DNA of 64,000 bases from Colwellia sp. PAMC 20917. Its GTDB lineage: Bacteria > Pseudomonadota > Gammaproteobacteria > Enterobacterales > Alteromonadaceae. This document shows positions 1-8,753 of this stretch, piece after piece. Each line of letters opens with the position of its first letter. The first letter of the stretch is position 1. The stretch spans positions 3,348,001-3,412,000 of the forward strand of contig NZ_CP014944.1 of the NCBI RefSeq assembly GCF_001767295.1, in the 5' to 3' direction. The position numbers and the translations under genes were made by a program. Below the pieces are notes generated by a model. That model ran no database searches. It was not told where the DNA came from and saw nothing but the letters and a program-made list of their open reading frames with translations.

Positions 1-1761
1 GTTTAAACCATTCATGGTGCCTACCCAAAGGTTACCCTCGTCATCTAAAGCTATTGAGCTAATATAATTATGACTTAAACTGCTTGATTGAGTCATATCA
101 TGACGATAATGAGTAAATACTTCAGTCTTCGGATTGAAATAATTAAGGCCCTCAGCAGTAGCCACCCAAAGATTTTTTTGGTTATCTTCAGTTATTGCTA
201 AAACATGGTTATGGCTCAAACTGTTTAACTTCACTTCACTATGCTGATAGGTCCTGAATTTTGCAGTTTTAGGGAGAAAATAATCTAGACCATTAGTAGT
301 ACCTATCCAAAGGTTATTTTGGCTGTCTTCAGTTATCGCTTGGATACCTCTGCTACCTAAACTGTCTGAATCATCCAAGTTATGCCAATAATTACTGAAT
401 ATTTCCGTTTTGAGGGTGAATTTATTTAATCCACTCCTAGTGCTAAACCAAATATTGCCTTGGTGATCTTTAGTTATTGCGTTAACCCCGTTATTACTTA
501 TATTTTCTGGGTTAGTTTTATTTATACTATAATGCTCAAACTGCTGAGTTTTTTTATTAAAGCGATTAATACCTTCTGAATCAACCCCCACCCAAAGGTT
601 GCCTTGCGGGTCTTCAACGATCGCAGCAACCCAATTACTACTTAAGCTCACGGGGGTAAGGGTATCTCGACGGTAATGTCCAAACTGTTCTATTTTTGGA
701 TTGAAGCGGCTAAGACCCGCTTTGTTAGTCCCTGACCAAATATTACCTTCTCTGTCCTCTAAAATAGCCATAACACCACCAGAGCCTAAGCTATTTATAT
801 TAGCCTCTTCATGACGGTAATAGGTGAAAGCCTCAGTTTCAAGGTTTAGTCTATTCAATCCTAAACTTGTCCCAATCCAAAGGTTGCCGTTTTTATCAGC
901 CGCTAACGTGAAAACTATTCCATCGCTTAAACTATTAGCATTATTAGCCTCATGGCGGTAATGAGTAAATTGCTCAGTTTCCAGACTAAATCGATTTAAG
1001 CCGTTTTCAGTAATCATCCAAAGATTATTTTGTCTATCGGTAATTATTGACCAAACTGGTCCTTGAGTTATGCTATTGGGGTCGTTAGCATTGTGAAAGT
1101 AATGAGTAAATTGCTCGGTTTTTGCATTAAAGCGACTAAGACCAGCATGAGTGCCAACCCAAATTTCGCCGTTATTATCCTCTAATATTGCCCAGACATT
1201 ATTATGGCTTAAACTCTTTGGATTATTTATATTATATTTATAATGAGTAAACCGCCCTGTTTTTGGATCAAAACGATTAAGTCCGCCCCGAGTACCTATC
1301 CAGATATTGCCTAAGCGGTCTTGAGTTATTGCATTGACAACATCATGGCTTAAGCTATTTGGCTTCTTAGCATTGTGACGAAAGTGGCTAAACTGTTCAG
1401 TTCTCGGATTAAAGTGGTTAAGTCCAAATTCTGTACCTATCCAGAGGTTAGCACTTTTATCTTCAAATATAGTTCGAATCACATTGCCTGTTAGTGAGTT
1501 CTGATTTTTACCACTATGCTTAAATACTTTAAACGTATAGCCGTCATAACGTGCTAACCCGTTGGAAGTCCCTGCCCATATGAAGCCTTGTCTGTCTTGT
1601 AGTATTTGATTTACATCACTTTGTGGTAGGCCATCTTCAATAGATAGACGCTCAAACCGAGTTGATTGCACTGCAGCGAATGAAACGCAGGAAGGAAAAA
1701 GTATCAGCAAAAATAAAAACAGCGAAGGCTTTATTTTACGGTTATTGAAAATAATACTCAT
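1..1761 (-). CDS. Two-component-regulator-propeller sensor protein, N-terminal part (runs off the left edge)
   Basis: An open frame of 587 codons starts at an ATG whose first base is 1761 and continues past base 1, so the C-terminus is missing. It opens with a signal peptide (hydrophobic LFLFLLILFPSCVSF, then A-A). About twelve tandem repeats of roughly 45 residues follow, each built like 'ED..GNLWIGT..GLNRF.P.T..F.HYRH...NSLS'. These are Reg_prop repeats, which form periplasmic seven-bladed propellers. In this family two propellers are usually followed by a Y_Y_Y domain, a membrane helix, and a histidine kinase or GGDEF output. That part lies outside the window, so the output type is unknown. 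The ligand is also unknown; relatives often sense glycans. The frame is open throughout and the repeat pattern is unmistakable. Confidence 0.9.
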   Translation of the reverse strand, partial: MSIIFNNRKIKPSLFLFLLILFPSCVSFAAVQSTRFERLSIEDGLPQSDVNQILQDRQGFIWAGTSNGLARYDGYTFKVFKHSGKNQNSLTGNVIRTIFEDKSANLWIGTEFGLNHFNPRTEQFSHFRHNAKKPNSLSHDVVNAITQDRLGNIWIGTRGGLNRFDPKTGRFTHYKYNINNPKSLSHNNVWAILEDNNGEIWVGTHAGLSRFNAKTEQFTHYFHNANDPNSITQGPVWSIITDRQNNLWMITENGLNRFSLETEQFTHYRHEANNANSLSDGIVFTLAADKNGNLWIGTSLGLNRLNLETEAFTYYRHEEANINSLGSGGVMAILEDREGNIWSGTNKAGLSRFNPKIEQFGHYRRDTLTPVSLSSNWVAAIVEDPQGNLWVGVDSEGINRFNKKTQQFEHYSINKTNPENISNNGVNAITKDHQGNIWFSTRSGLNKFTLKTEIFSNYWHNLDDSDSLGSRGIQAITEDSQNNLWIGTTNGLDYFLPKTAKFRTYQHSEVKLNSLSHNHVLAITEDNQKNLWVATAEGLNYFNPKTEVFTHYRHDMTQSSSLSHNYISSIALDDEGNLWVGTMNGLN

Positions 1762-2037
1762 TTTTACAAAACCTTTCAATATGAGTAATACAGCAGATTT
1801 TAACTTCATAATGGGGGTTAACTTTAGTGAGCTATATGGCGTTGAAAGAATATTATTATTACATTATTCGATTATAAACAATACAAATAAACTTTTATTA
1901 AAAATTTTTAAAACTGGACGTTATCCCGTTAAAGACAACAGCAGTGGGAATGGGATCAGGATGGGAATAAAAGCACTTAGGTTTTTTTTAGCAACTATAA
2001 AGCGCTATCTCAGTTAATATCATTTTCAATTATAAAT

Positions 2038-2078
2038 CATCATGCTGAGACTCATATAAATCTAGTATCAGCATGATG
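2038..2078. repeat. Stem-loop in the 1762–2118 intergenic region
   Basis: CATCATGCTGA at 2038–2048 is perfectly complementary to TCAGCATGATG at 2068–2078, with a 19-base loop. It lies about 40 bases beyond the dcp stop codon (dcp is on the minus strand) and may end or protect its transcript. No T-tract follows, so a classic intrinsic terminator is not shown. The rest of 1762–2118 holds no convincing gene. It should contain the promoter of the minus-strand sensor gene, but I cannot place it. Confidence 0.4.
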
Positions 2079-2118
2079 GAGTCTTAAATAACGAATATTA
2101 ATAATATTAGCGTTAACG

Positions 2119-4278
2119 TTATTTAGTTGTCGTTAAACCACGACGGTCAAGCAAAGGTTGAACTTTAGGGTCTTGGCCTCTAAAACGACGGTACATTATG
2201 GTGGGATCTTCACTACCACCGGGCTCTAAGATATGCTTACGGTATAAATCTGCAGTTTTCTCATCGAATATGCCATTTTCTTTAAACGCTAACCAAGTAT
2301 CTGCATCATAGATATTTGACCAAATGTAGCCGTAATAACCTGATGAATAACCGCCAGAGAATATATGGGAAAAGTAACCTGTTCTATAACGAGGTGATAT
2401 CTCTTTGATTAAGCCAATTTCTGATAAGACCTTTTTCTCAAATACGGCAGCATCTTGCAGCTCTGCTGTTTCTAAAGAATGCCAACTCATGTCAAGTAAA
2501 GCTGCACCAAGGTATTCAGTGGTACCAAAACCTTGATTAAATTTACCTGAAGCTTGAATTTTATCAACTAATGCCATTGGAATAACTTCACCTGTTTTAT
2601 AGTGCTTAGCAAAGTTTGCTAATACTTCTGGTTCAGTCATCCAATTTTCCATGACTTGTGAAGGATATTCAACATAGTCACGTGGTAAAGCAGTACCTGT
2701 TTGTGAGCGGTAATAACCGTTAGACAACAAGCCCTGAATTGCATGACCGAATTCATGAAATAAGGTCGATGCTTGATCAAAAGTTAATAATGTTGGCGTA
2801 TCACCGACCGGGCGTGGATAATTTAATACGTTGTAGATAATAGGGGTAACTTCTTCACCATACATACGATGTTGTTTACGGAAGTTGCTCATCCAAGCAC
2901 CACCACGTTTACTTTCGCGCACGTAATGGTCAGTCATATAAATACCAACATAGCTGCCGTCTTTATCAAAGACTTCAAAGGTACGTACATCTTCATGGTA
3001 TTTAGGTAAGTCGTTGCGTTCTTTGAAGGTTACGCCCCATAATTTCTCTGCGGTGAAAAAGATTCCCTGTAAAGTACCTTCTAGCGAGAAATAGGGTTTA
3101 GTTTCTGCTGCATCTATATCGTAGCGAGCTTTACGAATTTTCTCAGCGTAGTACCACCAATCCCAGGCTTCTATTTCAATTTTAGTGCCTTGTGAGTTAG
3201 CCAGCTTTTGCATATCAGCTGACTCTTCTTTTGCTCTTGCTAAAGCGGCTGGCCATACTTGATTTAATAAACCAAATACGTTTTCAGGTGTTTTAGCCGT
3301 CGCATTTTCAAGGACAAAATGTGCGTGAGTTTTATAACCTAATAACTGTGCTTTTTGGTAACGTAAGCTGGCTGTTTCTGCAGCAATACTCTTGTTATCA
3401 AACTCATCGTCATTGTTACCGCGCATGGTGTAACCTTTATATAAGGTTTCCCGTAATTTACGGTTAGTTGCATAGGTTAAAAAGGGATTTTTGCTAGGAC
3501 GATGAGTGGTGAATACCCATTTACCCTCATGGCCTCTGTCGCTTGCCGTAACAGCTGCGGCGGCAATAATATCGTCAGGTAAACCGTTTAAATCAGCCTT
3601 GTTATCAATAACCATTTCAAAGCTGTTCGTTTCGTGTAATAAATTTTCGCCAAATTTTAAGCTTAATTCACTCAATTGGGTATTAAATTGGCGTAATTTT
3701 ACTTTGTCAGCATCTGATAAATTAGCACCACCACGGACAAAACCTTTGTAGGTTTTTTCAAGTAAGGTTAATTCGTTTACTTGTAAATTCAGTTGATCTT
3801 TTTTGTCATAAACCGTTTTTACCCGAGCAAATAATTTTGCATTAAGATTAATGTCGTCATTTAGCGCTGATAATTGTGGTGATACTGCTTTGGCAATATT
3901 GCGCATTTCTTCGTCAGACATTGAACCGGTTAAACCGTAAAATACATTACTGACGCGGTTAAGAAAATCACCTGACTTTTCCATCGCTTCAATGGTATTT
4001 GCAAATGTTGCTGTGTTAGTAGCATTGGCGATAGTGGAAATTTCTATTTTATTTTCACTAATAGCTTGCTCAAATGCGGGTAAGTAATCACTTTTTCTAA
4101 TTTGATCAAAAGGGGGAATGCCGTGTGGCGTAGTAAATGCACTGAACAATGGATTTATATGTTCAGCTTTTTTAATTATTTGCTGACTTTCTTTGATTTG
4201 ATTCTTGTTATCGTCGTACAACTGACAACTGGCTAATGTGATAGCAATAGCAAGTGGGGCGAGTAAGCGCTTTTTCAT
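2119..4278 (-). CDS. dcp: M3-family peptidyl-dipeptidase Dcp, lipoprotein form
   Basis: This 719-residue zinc metallopeptidase of the thimet oligopeptidase family (M3) removes C-terminal dipeptides from short peptides. The zinc-binding motif HEFGH lies near residue 507, in the context STLFHEFGHAIQGLL. The C-terminal part, with YVEYPSQVMENW and GYYGYIWS, is typical of the Dcp branch. The N-terminus MKKRLLAPLAIAITLASC ends in a lipobox (L-A-S-C), so the protein should be exported and lipid-anchored, whereas E. coli Dcp has no lipobox. Length is close to the 680–720 usual for the family. It is transcribed alone between the sensor gene and the BACON lipoprotein gene. Periplasmic peptide recycling is inferred. 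Confidence 0.93.
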   Translation of the reverse strand: MKKRLLAPLAIAITLASCQLYDDNKNQIKESQQIIKKAEHINPLFSAFTTPHGIPPFDQIRKSDYLPAFEQAISENKIEISTIANATNTATFANTIEAMEKSGDFLNRVSNVFYGLTGSMSDEEMRNIAKAVSPQLSALNDDINLNAKLFARVKTVYDKKDQLNLQVNELTLLEKTYKGFVRGGANLSDADKVKLRQFNTQLSELSLKFGENLLHETNSFEMVIDNKADLNGLPDDIIAAAAVTASDRGHEGKWVFTTHRPSKNPFLTYATNRKLRETLYKGYTMRGNNDDEFDNKSIAAETASLRYQKAQLLGYKTHAHFVLENATAKTPENVFGLLNQVWPAALARAKEESADMQKLANSQGTKIEIEAWDWWYYAEKIRKARYDIDAAETKPYFSLEGTLQGIFFTAEKLWGVTFKERNDLPKYHEDVRTFEVFDKDGSYVGIYMTDHYVRESKRGGAWMSNFRKQHRMYGEEVTPIIYNVLNYPRPVGDTPTLLTFDQASTLFHEFGHAIQGLLSNGYYRSQTGTALPRDYVEYPSQVMENWMTEPEVLANFAKHYKTGEVIPMALVDKIQASGKFNQGFGTTEYLGAALLDMSWHSLETAELQDAAVFEKKVLSEIGLIKEISPRYRTGYFSHIFSGGYSSGYYGYIWSNIYDADTWLAFKENGIFDEKTADLYRKHILEPGGSEDPTIMYRRFRGQDPKVQPLLDRRGLTTTK

Positions 4279-4494
4279 AAATGACCTTTATTAAATGTTA
4301 GACAATTAAATGATTTTGTTAATATCGTATAGACAAAGCTAATGAATTTATTCTATGTTGCACTCGGCCAAGCTACAAGACGCAGCACGTTTAAAAACGG
4401 TGAATAACCGGTTAAAAAAGCTAAATTGTTAAGTTGTCAGCTTTTACCTTGATTATTTTTGTAAAATACAGAATAAGATAAGTAGGCTTTAGCG

Positions 4495-4524
4495 GAAATA
4501 AAAATCCCATGCGAGCACGGGATT
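4495..4524 (-). terminator. Intrinsic terminator of the BACON lipoprotein gene
   Basis: On the minus strand AATCCCGTGC, a short TC loop and GCATGGGATT (4503–4524) form a near-perfect hairpin. It is followed by a T-rich run (4498–4504 on the other strand). It lies 26 bases after the stop codon at 4550. Confidence 0.65.
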
Positions 4525-4549
4525 ACATAAGAGCAATATATAGCTGAGC

Positions 4550-7500
4550 TTAATCAGGAATATAATCAAGTACTAAGCTATTTTCAGTCGAATTGTAGTG
4601 AATTATTCGCTGGTAGTTGGGCGAGATATAACTGTCAACAGAACCGGCAGTATATCCGACGGTAAATAAGGCTTGTTGGTTTTCATCATATTTACTGAGA
4701 ATAAAAAAGCCACTACTATCGAAACGATAGAAATAACTATTATTAGCCGAGTCAATGGCTACGTTAACCGTTCGTATACTCGCTCGCAAAACGCCTTGGT
4801 CAGTAAAATTTGTACCATCAAAAGTTGTCCACTCTGAAGTGGTGCTTGCTGTATAAAGATCTGCACCGCGACTACTGGTGACTATATTTGATAAAACGCC
4901 ACTATAAGCGCTGTTAATATTTTCATTACTGGCAATTTGTTGAACACTTTCAGCAGTAAAGGCATTGTACGCTAAGGTATATTGTATTAATGCTGAAGTG
5001 TTAGCGTTATAAGCTATAACATGATTGCTTGCCGGTACGTCATAGATGATGGATGAGTTGAAGATATTATCTCTATCCCAAAACTGCACCGCTAAGGCTA
5101 AGTTTGCATATTCTAACGCTTGACTGATAACAATGGCTTTACCGGCAACTATCGCGATAGTTTTAGGCCTAAATTGTAGATCTATGTCAGCATCCGGCAG
5201 TAAATTAATACTGAAATCGTTAAGGTTTATTTGATAATGATTAATACGCGTTTGTGGCTGCCCATTTTCATCGTTGTAGTTTTCACTATTTGAAGCTAAC
5301 AGGAGTGAGCCATCCGGATGAATAACCAAGTCGGTTAAATCAACACCGCCAAGCGGTGAATTAATCGTTGTTATTGCAGCGCCAGTAATAATATTAAACA
5401 CTTTTATCACATCACCTTGGCCGATATAAATATTAGGACGAAGCGGGTCTAATACGACAGCTGAGGTATTAGGTGTAATATCAGAGATAACAATTTCACT
5501 GATGCTTGTTGTGTCAAAATCGCCCTTTTCAAAGCTGACTTTTATTGTACCTTTGATGCTTTCAGAACTATTGACCGGTGCTAAGGTGATTTCGCCATAG
5601 TACAAACCATTAGTCGTTATTTTACTTGGATCGGCGTCGATCGCTAGGGTATTATTAACGGTATCAGCCGTTAACGTTAACCAATTAACATTACTTTGTG
5701 CTTGCCAAGCTACCGCACTGGATTTATTGGTGACAATATCTACCGTATGACTGAGCGTTGACTTGTCCGCTTGTGAAGTAAAGGTTAGTGCTGAAGCGTT
5801 ACTGAATAACCTTATTTCATCAACCGCTAACTCAACCACTACTTGTACATTGATACCCGTCTCTGGGTCGGTAATAGTAATGATACCGGTAAATAAACCC
5901 CAACCGATGATCTCATTTGAGTCAATTGAAATAACAAGCGTTTTACTCTCTTGCGTTGTTGTTTGAGTCAAAGATAACCATGAAACATCTGTTGTTGCTT
6001 GCCATGAATCACTCACGCCTGAAATAGTCAATTCCTGGCTAGCAACGCTGGCATTGCCTAAGGTAGTATTAAAGGACAACTGAGATGCAGACACATCAAA
6101 CTGCGCTAAAGTTACCATTTCTATTTGAGTACTATTTACCGCGTTCACTAACAAGCGTTTATTATCAGATGAAATATCAATGCTGGTCGGCTGTTGTCCC
6201 TGAGTTTCAATGGTAGCTGTCAGTGCTGATGCTTGGTTGTAAACATTCACAACGAAGCCGCTAGCGGGAACAAAACGCAGATAATGGGCAAAATTGTTAT
6301 TCGACTTTTCAACAAATAACGTCGTTGCACCCTCTGCTTGGCTGAGTAATCCCATATCGGTAAAAGCGGTGCCATCAAAGCTAATGTGTTCACTTGTTGG
6401 GCTAATAAGATAAAGCGCCGTTTCGTTATCATTAACGACAAAGCTTGAAATACTATCGGCTTCAGCTAACCGTTCTGGTTTATATTCATGGGTTAAGGTC
6501 GTAATGATTTTATCTTGACTAAAGTCATTAATTTTTGCGTTATAGCGATTTAAGGTTGCTGTTTGAAAGTCTAGTGCATATAAAGCTTCTGTTTCACTGG
6601 CTTGGTCAATGGTTGCCGTGAAAAAGATATTCTCACGATCCCAAAATAAGCGTTGTAACTCTTCATCTGCATATTCAAGTGTTTGCGTGACAATAAAGTA
6701 TCGGCCTGAAAATTGTACGTAACGGCTAGGTTCAAACTCTATGGTTGGTGATGCAATTTCAGTAAAACTATAATCGCTTAAATTGATATTATAACGATGA
6801 ACAACTTCAGTGGTGGTCTCGTCTTCATTGATAACAACTTCAAGCGCTTTTGCTAATAATTTACTACCGTCAGGATGAACAATAAATTGCTCAAGTAGGG
6901 TGTTATCAGGAGCGATAGCGATGGTTGCAATTAATTCACCACTATATTGTTGATAAACAAGTAAGTTGTTTTCTGAGCCAACATAAAAGTAGGGCATGTT
7001 AGGTGCTGCTATCACGGTATCGATATTTGCGGCTATGTCCGTGATAACTTTAGTTTCTGTTTGCTCAGTACTTTGAAATAATGATACCGGTAGAACATGC
7101 CCAATAACAACTTCATTTTCAATGGCATTGAGGGTTATTTCAGTTTGACTTATCGCCGCTACCGGCATGGCATTAACATCAACAGCAACCTTAAGAAAGT
7201 CATTGTCGAGTTTTGTTAAGGTTAACCAGGTTGAGGCAGAACTTGCTTGCCAATTTATTTCAGCGCTGCTGTTGGTACTGACTTTTATGATTTGCTCAAG
7301 CACTGAAATATTCGCGGTTGACGTAAAAGCTAAGCTGGCTTGGTTGGCATATAAATACTGATTATCTAAACCAACTTCTACAGGGATAAGCTTAGTATCA
7401 CCCGTTGTTGTTTCGGTGAGTATAATATTTCCGCTTGCTAACTGTGCGGCAGTAAAACTGCTAATATTGGGGGTAACGGTGACCGTTGCATCACCTGAAC

Positions 7501-8071
7501 CTGAAGATATGTCAAAAGTTATCCAGTCAATATCACTGCTTAACTGCCAGTTATTACTCTCACTGGTGATAGCGATTGTTTGGCTAGGAATGCTGACATC
7601 ACCAAAGGTGCCACGAAAACTGACCAGCTCAGTATCTATATTTGCTTGCCAAATAAGTAATGAAACGTTGATGTCATGATGCACTAAGGTTGCGCCATTA
7701 TCAGAGAGTTCGCCCGTTGAAAAACGCAACTTTGTCACGTATTCACCTATATTAATTTGGTCTGCTTGGGTTAAATCAATATGAACAGTGGCAGAATTAC
7801 TGGTTAGGTTTTCAGTTCTAAAGGCTAGCCAGCCCACGGGTTGGGAGTCAGGGGCATAACCCACTAATAAACCGTCGCCAGCAAAAGTAACATTAACGGT
7901 TATTGAATCGTCAAACTCAGTAATTATCTCATTGCTAAAGCTAATCGTTGAAACATCAGCGTTAATGGCGTAATTTTTTGATTTATCATTAGAACCACCA
8001 CAGGCAGAAAGCAATAATGTCATACAAAAAATGGTGAACATTTGACTGAGGTTCTTAAAACATACCTTCAT
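4550..8071 (-). CDS. Large lipoprotein with BACON-like domains and two beta-propeller modules
   Basis: The 1173-residue protein starts with a signal peptide and lipobox (LLLSACGGS). The body is an internal duplication. Each half has two or three BACON-like beta-sandwich domains, recognisable by 'W.......WLT(L/F)' signatures such as NWQLSSDIDWITF, WQATTDVSWLSL and WQAQSNVNWLTL. A roughly 300-residue module that looks like a WD40/YVTN-type propeller follows, with YVGSENNLLVY and IHPDGS in the first half and YIGQGDVIKVF and IHPDGS in the second. BACON domains are usually linked to glycan or mucin binding. No catalytic residues are evident, so a surface binding role is inferred. It stands alone between dcp and recX. 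The exact function is not recognised. Confidence 0.8.
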   Translation of the reverse strand: MKVCFKNLSQMFTIFCMTLLLSACGGSNDKSKNYAINADVSTISFSNEIITEFDDSITVNVTFAGDGLLVGYAPDSQPVGWLAFRTENLTSNSATVHIDLTQADQINIGEYVTKLRFSTGELSDNGATLVHHDINVSLLIWQANIDTELVSFRGTFGDVSIPSQTIAITSESNNWQLSSDIDWITFDISSGSGDATVTVTPNISSFTAAQLASGNIILTETTTGDTKLIPVEVGLDNQYLYANQASLAFTSTANISVLEQIIKVSTNSSAEINWQASSASTWLTLTKLDNDFLKVAVDVNAMPVAAISQTEITLNAIENEVVIGHVLPVSLFQSTEQTETKVITDIAANIDTVIAAPNMPYFYVGSENNLLVYQQYSGELIATIAIAPDNTLLEQFIVHPDGSKLLAKALEVVINEDETTTEVVHRYNINLSDYSFTEIASPTIEFEPSRYVQFSGRYFIVTQTLEYADEELQRLFWDRENIFFTATIDQASETEALYALDFQTATLNRYNAKINDFSQDKIITTLTHEYKPERLAEADSISSFVVNDNETALYLISPTSEHISFDGTAFTDMGLLSQAEGATTLFVEKSNNNFAHYLRFVPASGFVVNVYNQASALTATIETQGQQPTSIDISSDNKRLLVNAVNSTQIEMVTLAQFDVSASQLSFNTTLGNASVASQELTISGVSDSWQATTDVSWLSLTQTTTQESKTLVISIDSNEIIGWGLFTGIITITDPETGINVQVVVELAVDEIRLFSNASALTFTSQADKSTLSHTVDIVTNKSSAVAWQAQSNVNWLTLTADTVNNTLAIDADPSKITTNGLYYGEITLAPVNSSESIKGTIKVSFEKGDFDTTSISEIVISDITPNTSAVVLDPLRPNIYIGQGDVIKVFNIITGAAITTINSPLGGVDLTDLVIHPDGSLLLASNSENYNDENGQPQTRINHYQINLNDFSINLLPDADIDLQFRPKTIAIVAGKAIVISQALEYANLALAVQFWDRDNIFNSSIIYDVPASNHVIAYNANTSALIQYTLAYNAFTAESVQQIASNENINSAYSGVLSNIVTSSRGADLYTASTTSEWTTFDGTNFTDQGVLRASIRTVNVAIDSANNSYFYRFDSSGFFILSKYDENQQALFTVGYTAGSVDSYISPNYQRIIHYNSTENSLVLDYIPD

Positions 8072-8262
8072 ACAGATCCCTGTTTTATTTTGCTGTTTAT
8101 CTGCAAACTTTACGCTTACTTTTATAACAACTTATTCTGCGTGATTATTCACTCAAAGTAAAAACTTATTATTTATCTAAAATTTAAATAATTGAACACT
8201 ATAATTATCCGTTAATTTAAAGGTAAAATAAGCGGTAAAACGTCTTTAAAGGTGATGAATCA

Positions 8263-8709
8263 TTGAACAAAGCTATCTTACATTGTTCGGTAGGTATCCT
8301 CTCTCGTCGCGAGCATTCTTATGAAGAGTTAATGCAAAAGCTCAAATTTCGTCAACACAGCGAAGATGAAATTACGCCAGTCCTTGAATTTCTAATTAAA
8401 AAAAAATATTTGAGTGACCAACGTTTTGCCGAATCTTTGTTTGGTAGCCGCCTTAATAAAGGTTATGGTTGGCTTTATATTAGCAATGAATTGGAACAAA
8501 AAGGTGTTTGCGATACTATTATAGTTGAACTGAGTAAAAATCAGCAAATTGATTGGTATCTTCAAGCCGAGCTTGCGTATAATAAACGCTTTGGCGAAAG
8601 TACAATTAAAGACCAAAAAGATAAATTAAAACGCATTCGATTTATGCAGTCTCGAGGTTTCTCTTCGGATGAAATCATGATATTGATTAAATATACTCAT
8701 AGCGATTAA
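8263..8709 (+). CDS. recX: Regulatory protein RecX
   Basis: RecX binds RecA filaments and limits recombinase activity. The 148-residue product begins MNKAILHCSVGILSRREHS, the family hallmark, followed by the three-helix repeats typical of RecX ('F.Q.HSEDEITPVLEFLIKKKYLSDQRFAE' region). The start is a TTG at 8263 placed 8 bases after AAGGTG. The in-frame region upstream has no ATG or GTG before a stop at 8224, and the nearby ATG at 8255 reads into a stop after three codons. In many gammaproteobacteria recX follows recA; here recA is absent and recX precedes alaS, as in other genomes where recA has moved. The gap to alaS is 44 bases, so they may be co-transcribed. Confidence 0.92.
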   Translation: MNKAILHCSVGILSRREHSYEELMQKLKFRQHSEDEITPVLEFLIKKKYLSDQRFAESLFGSRLNKGYGWLYISNELEQKGVCDTIIVELSKNQQIDWYLQAELAYNKRFGESTIKDQKDKLKRIRFMQSRGFSSDEIMILIKYTHSD

Positions 8710-8753
8710 ACGAATAAATTCAAGAATTAACTTTTCAGAGAGTGAACATTCCC

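Noticed and set aside
1745-2017. A 90-residue plus-strand frame upstream of the sensor gene.
   Set aside because: It overlaps the start of the well-supported minus-strand propeller gene, has no SD and no recognisable domain, and its composition is that of AT-rich non-coding DNA.
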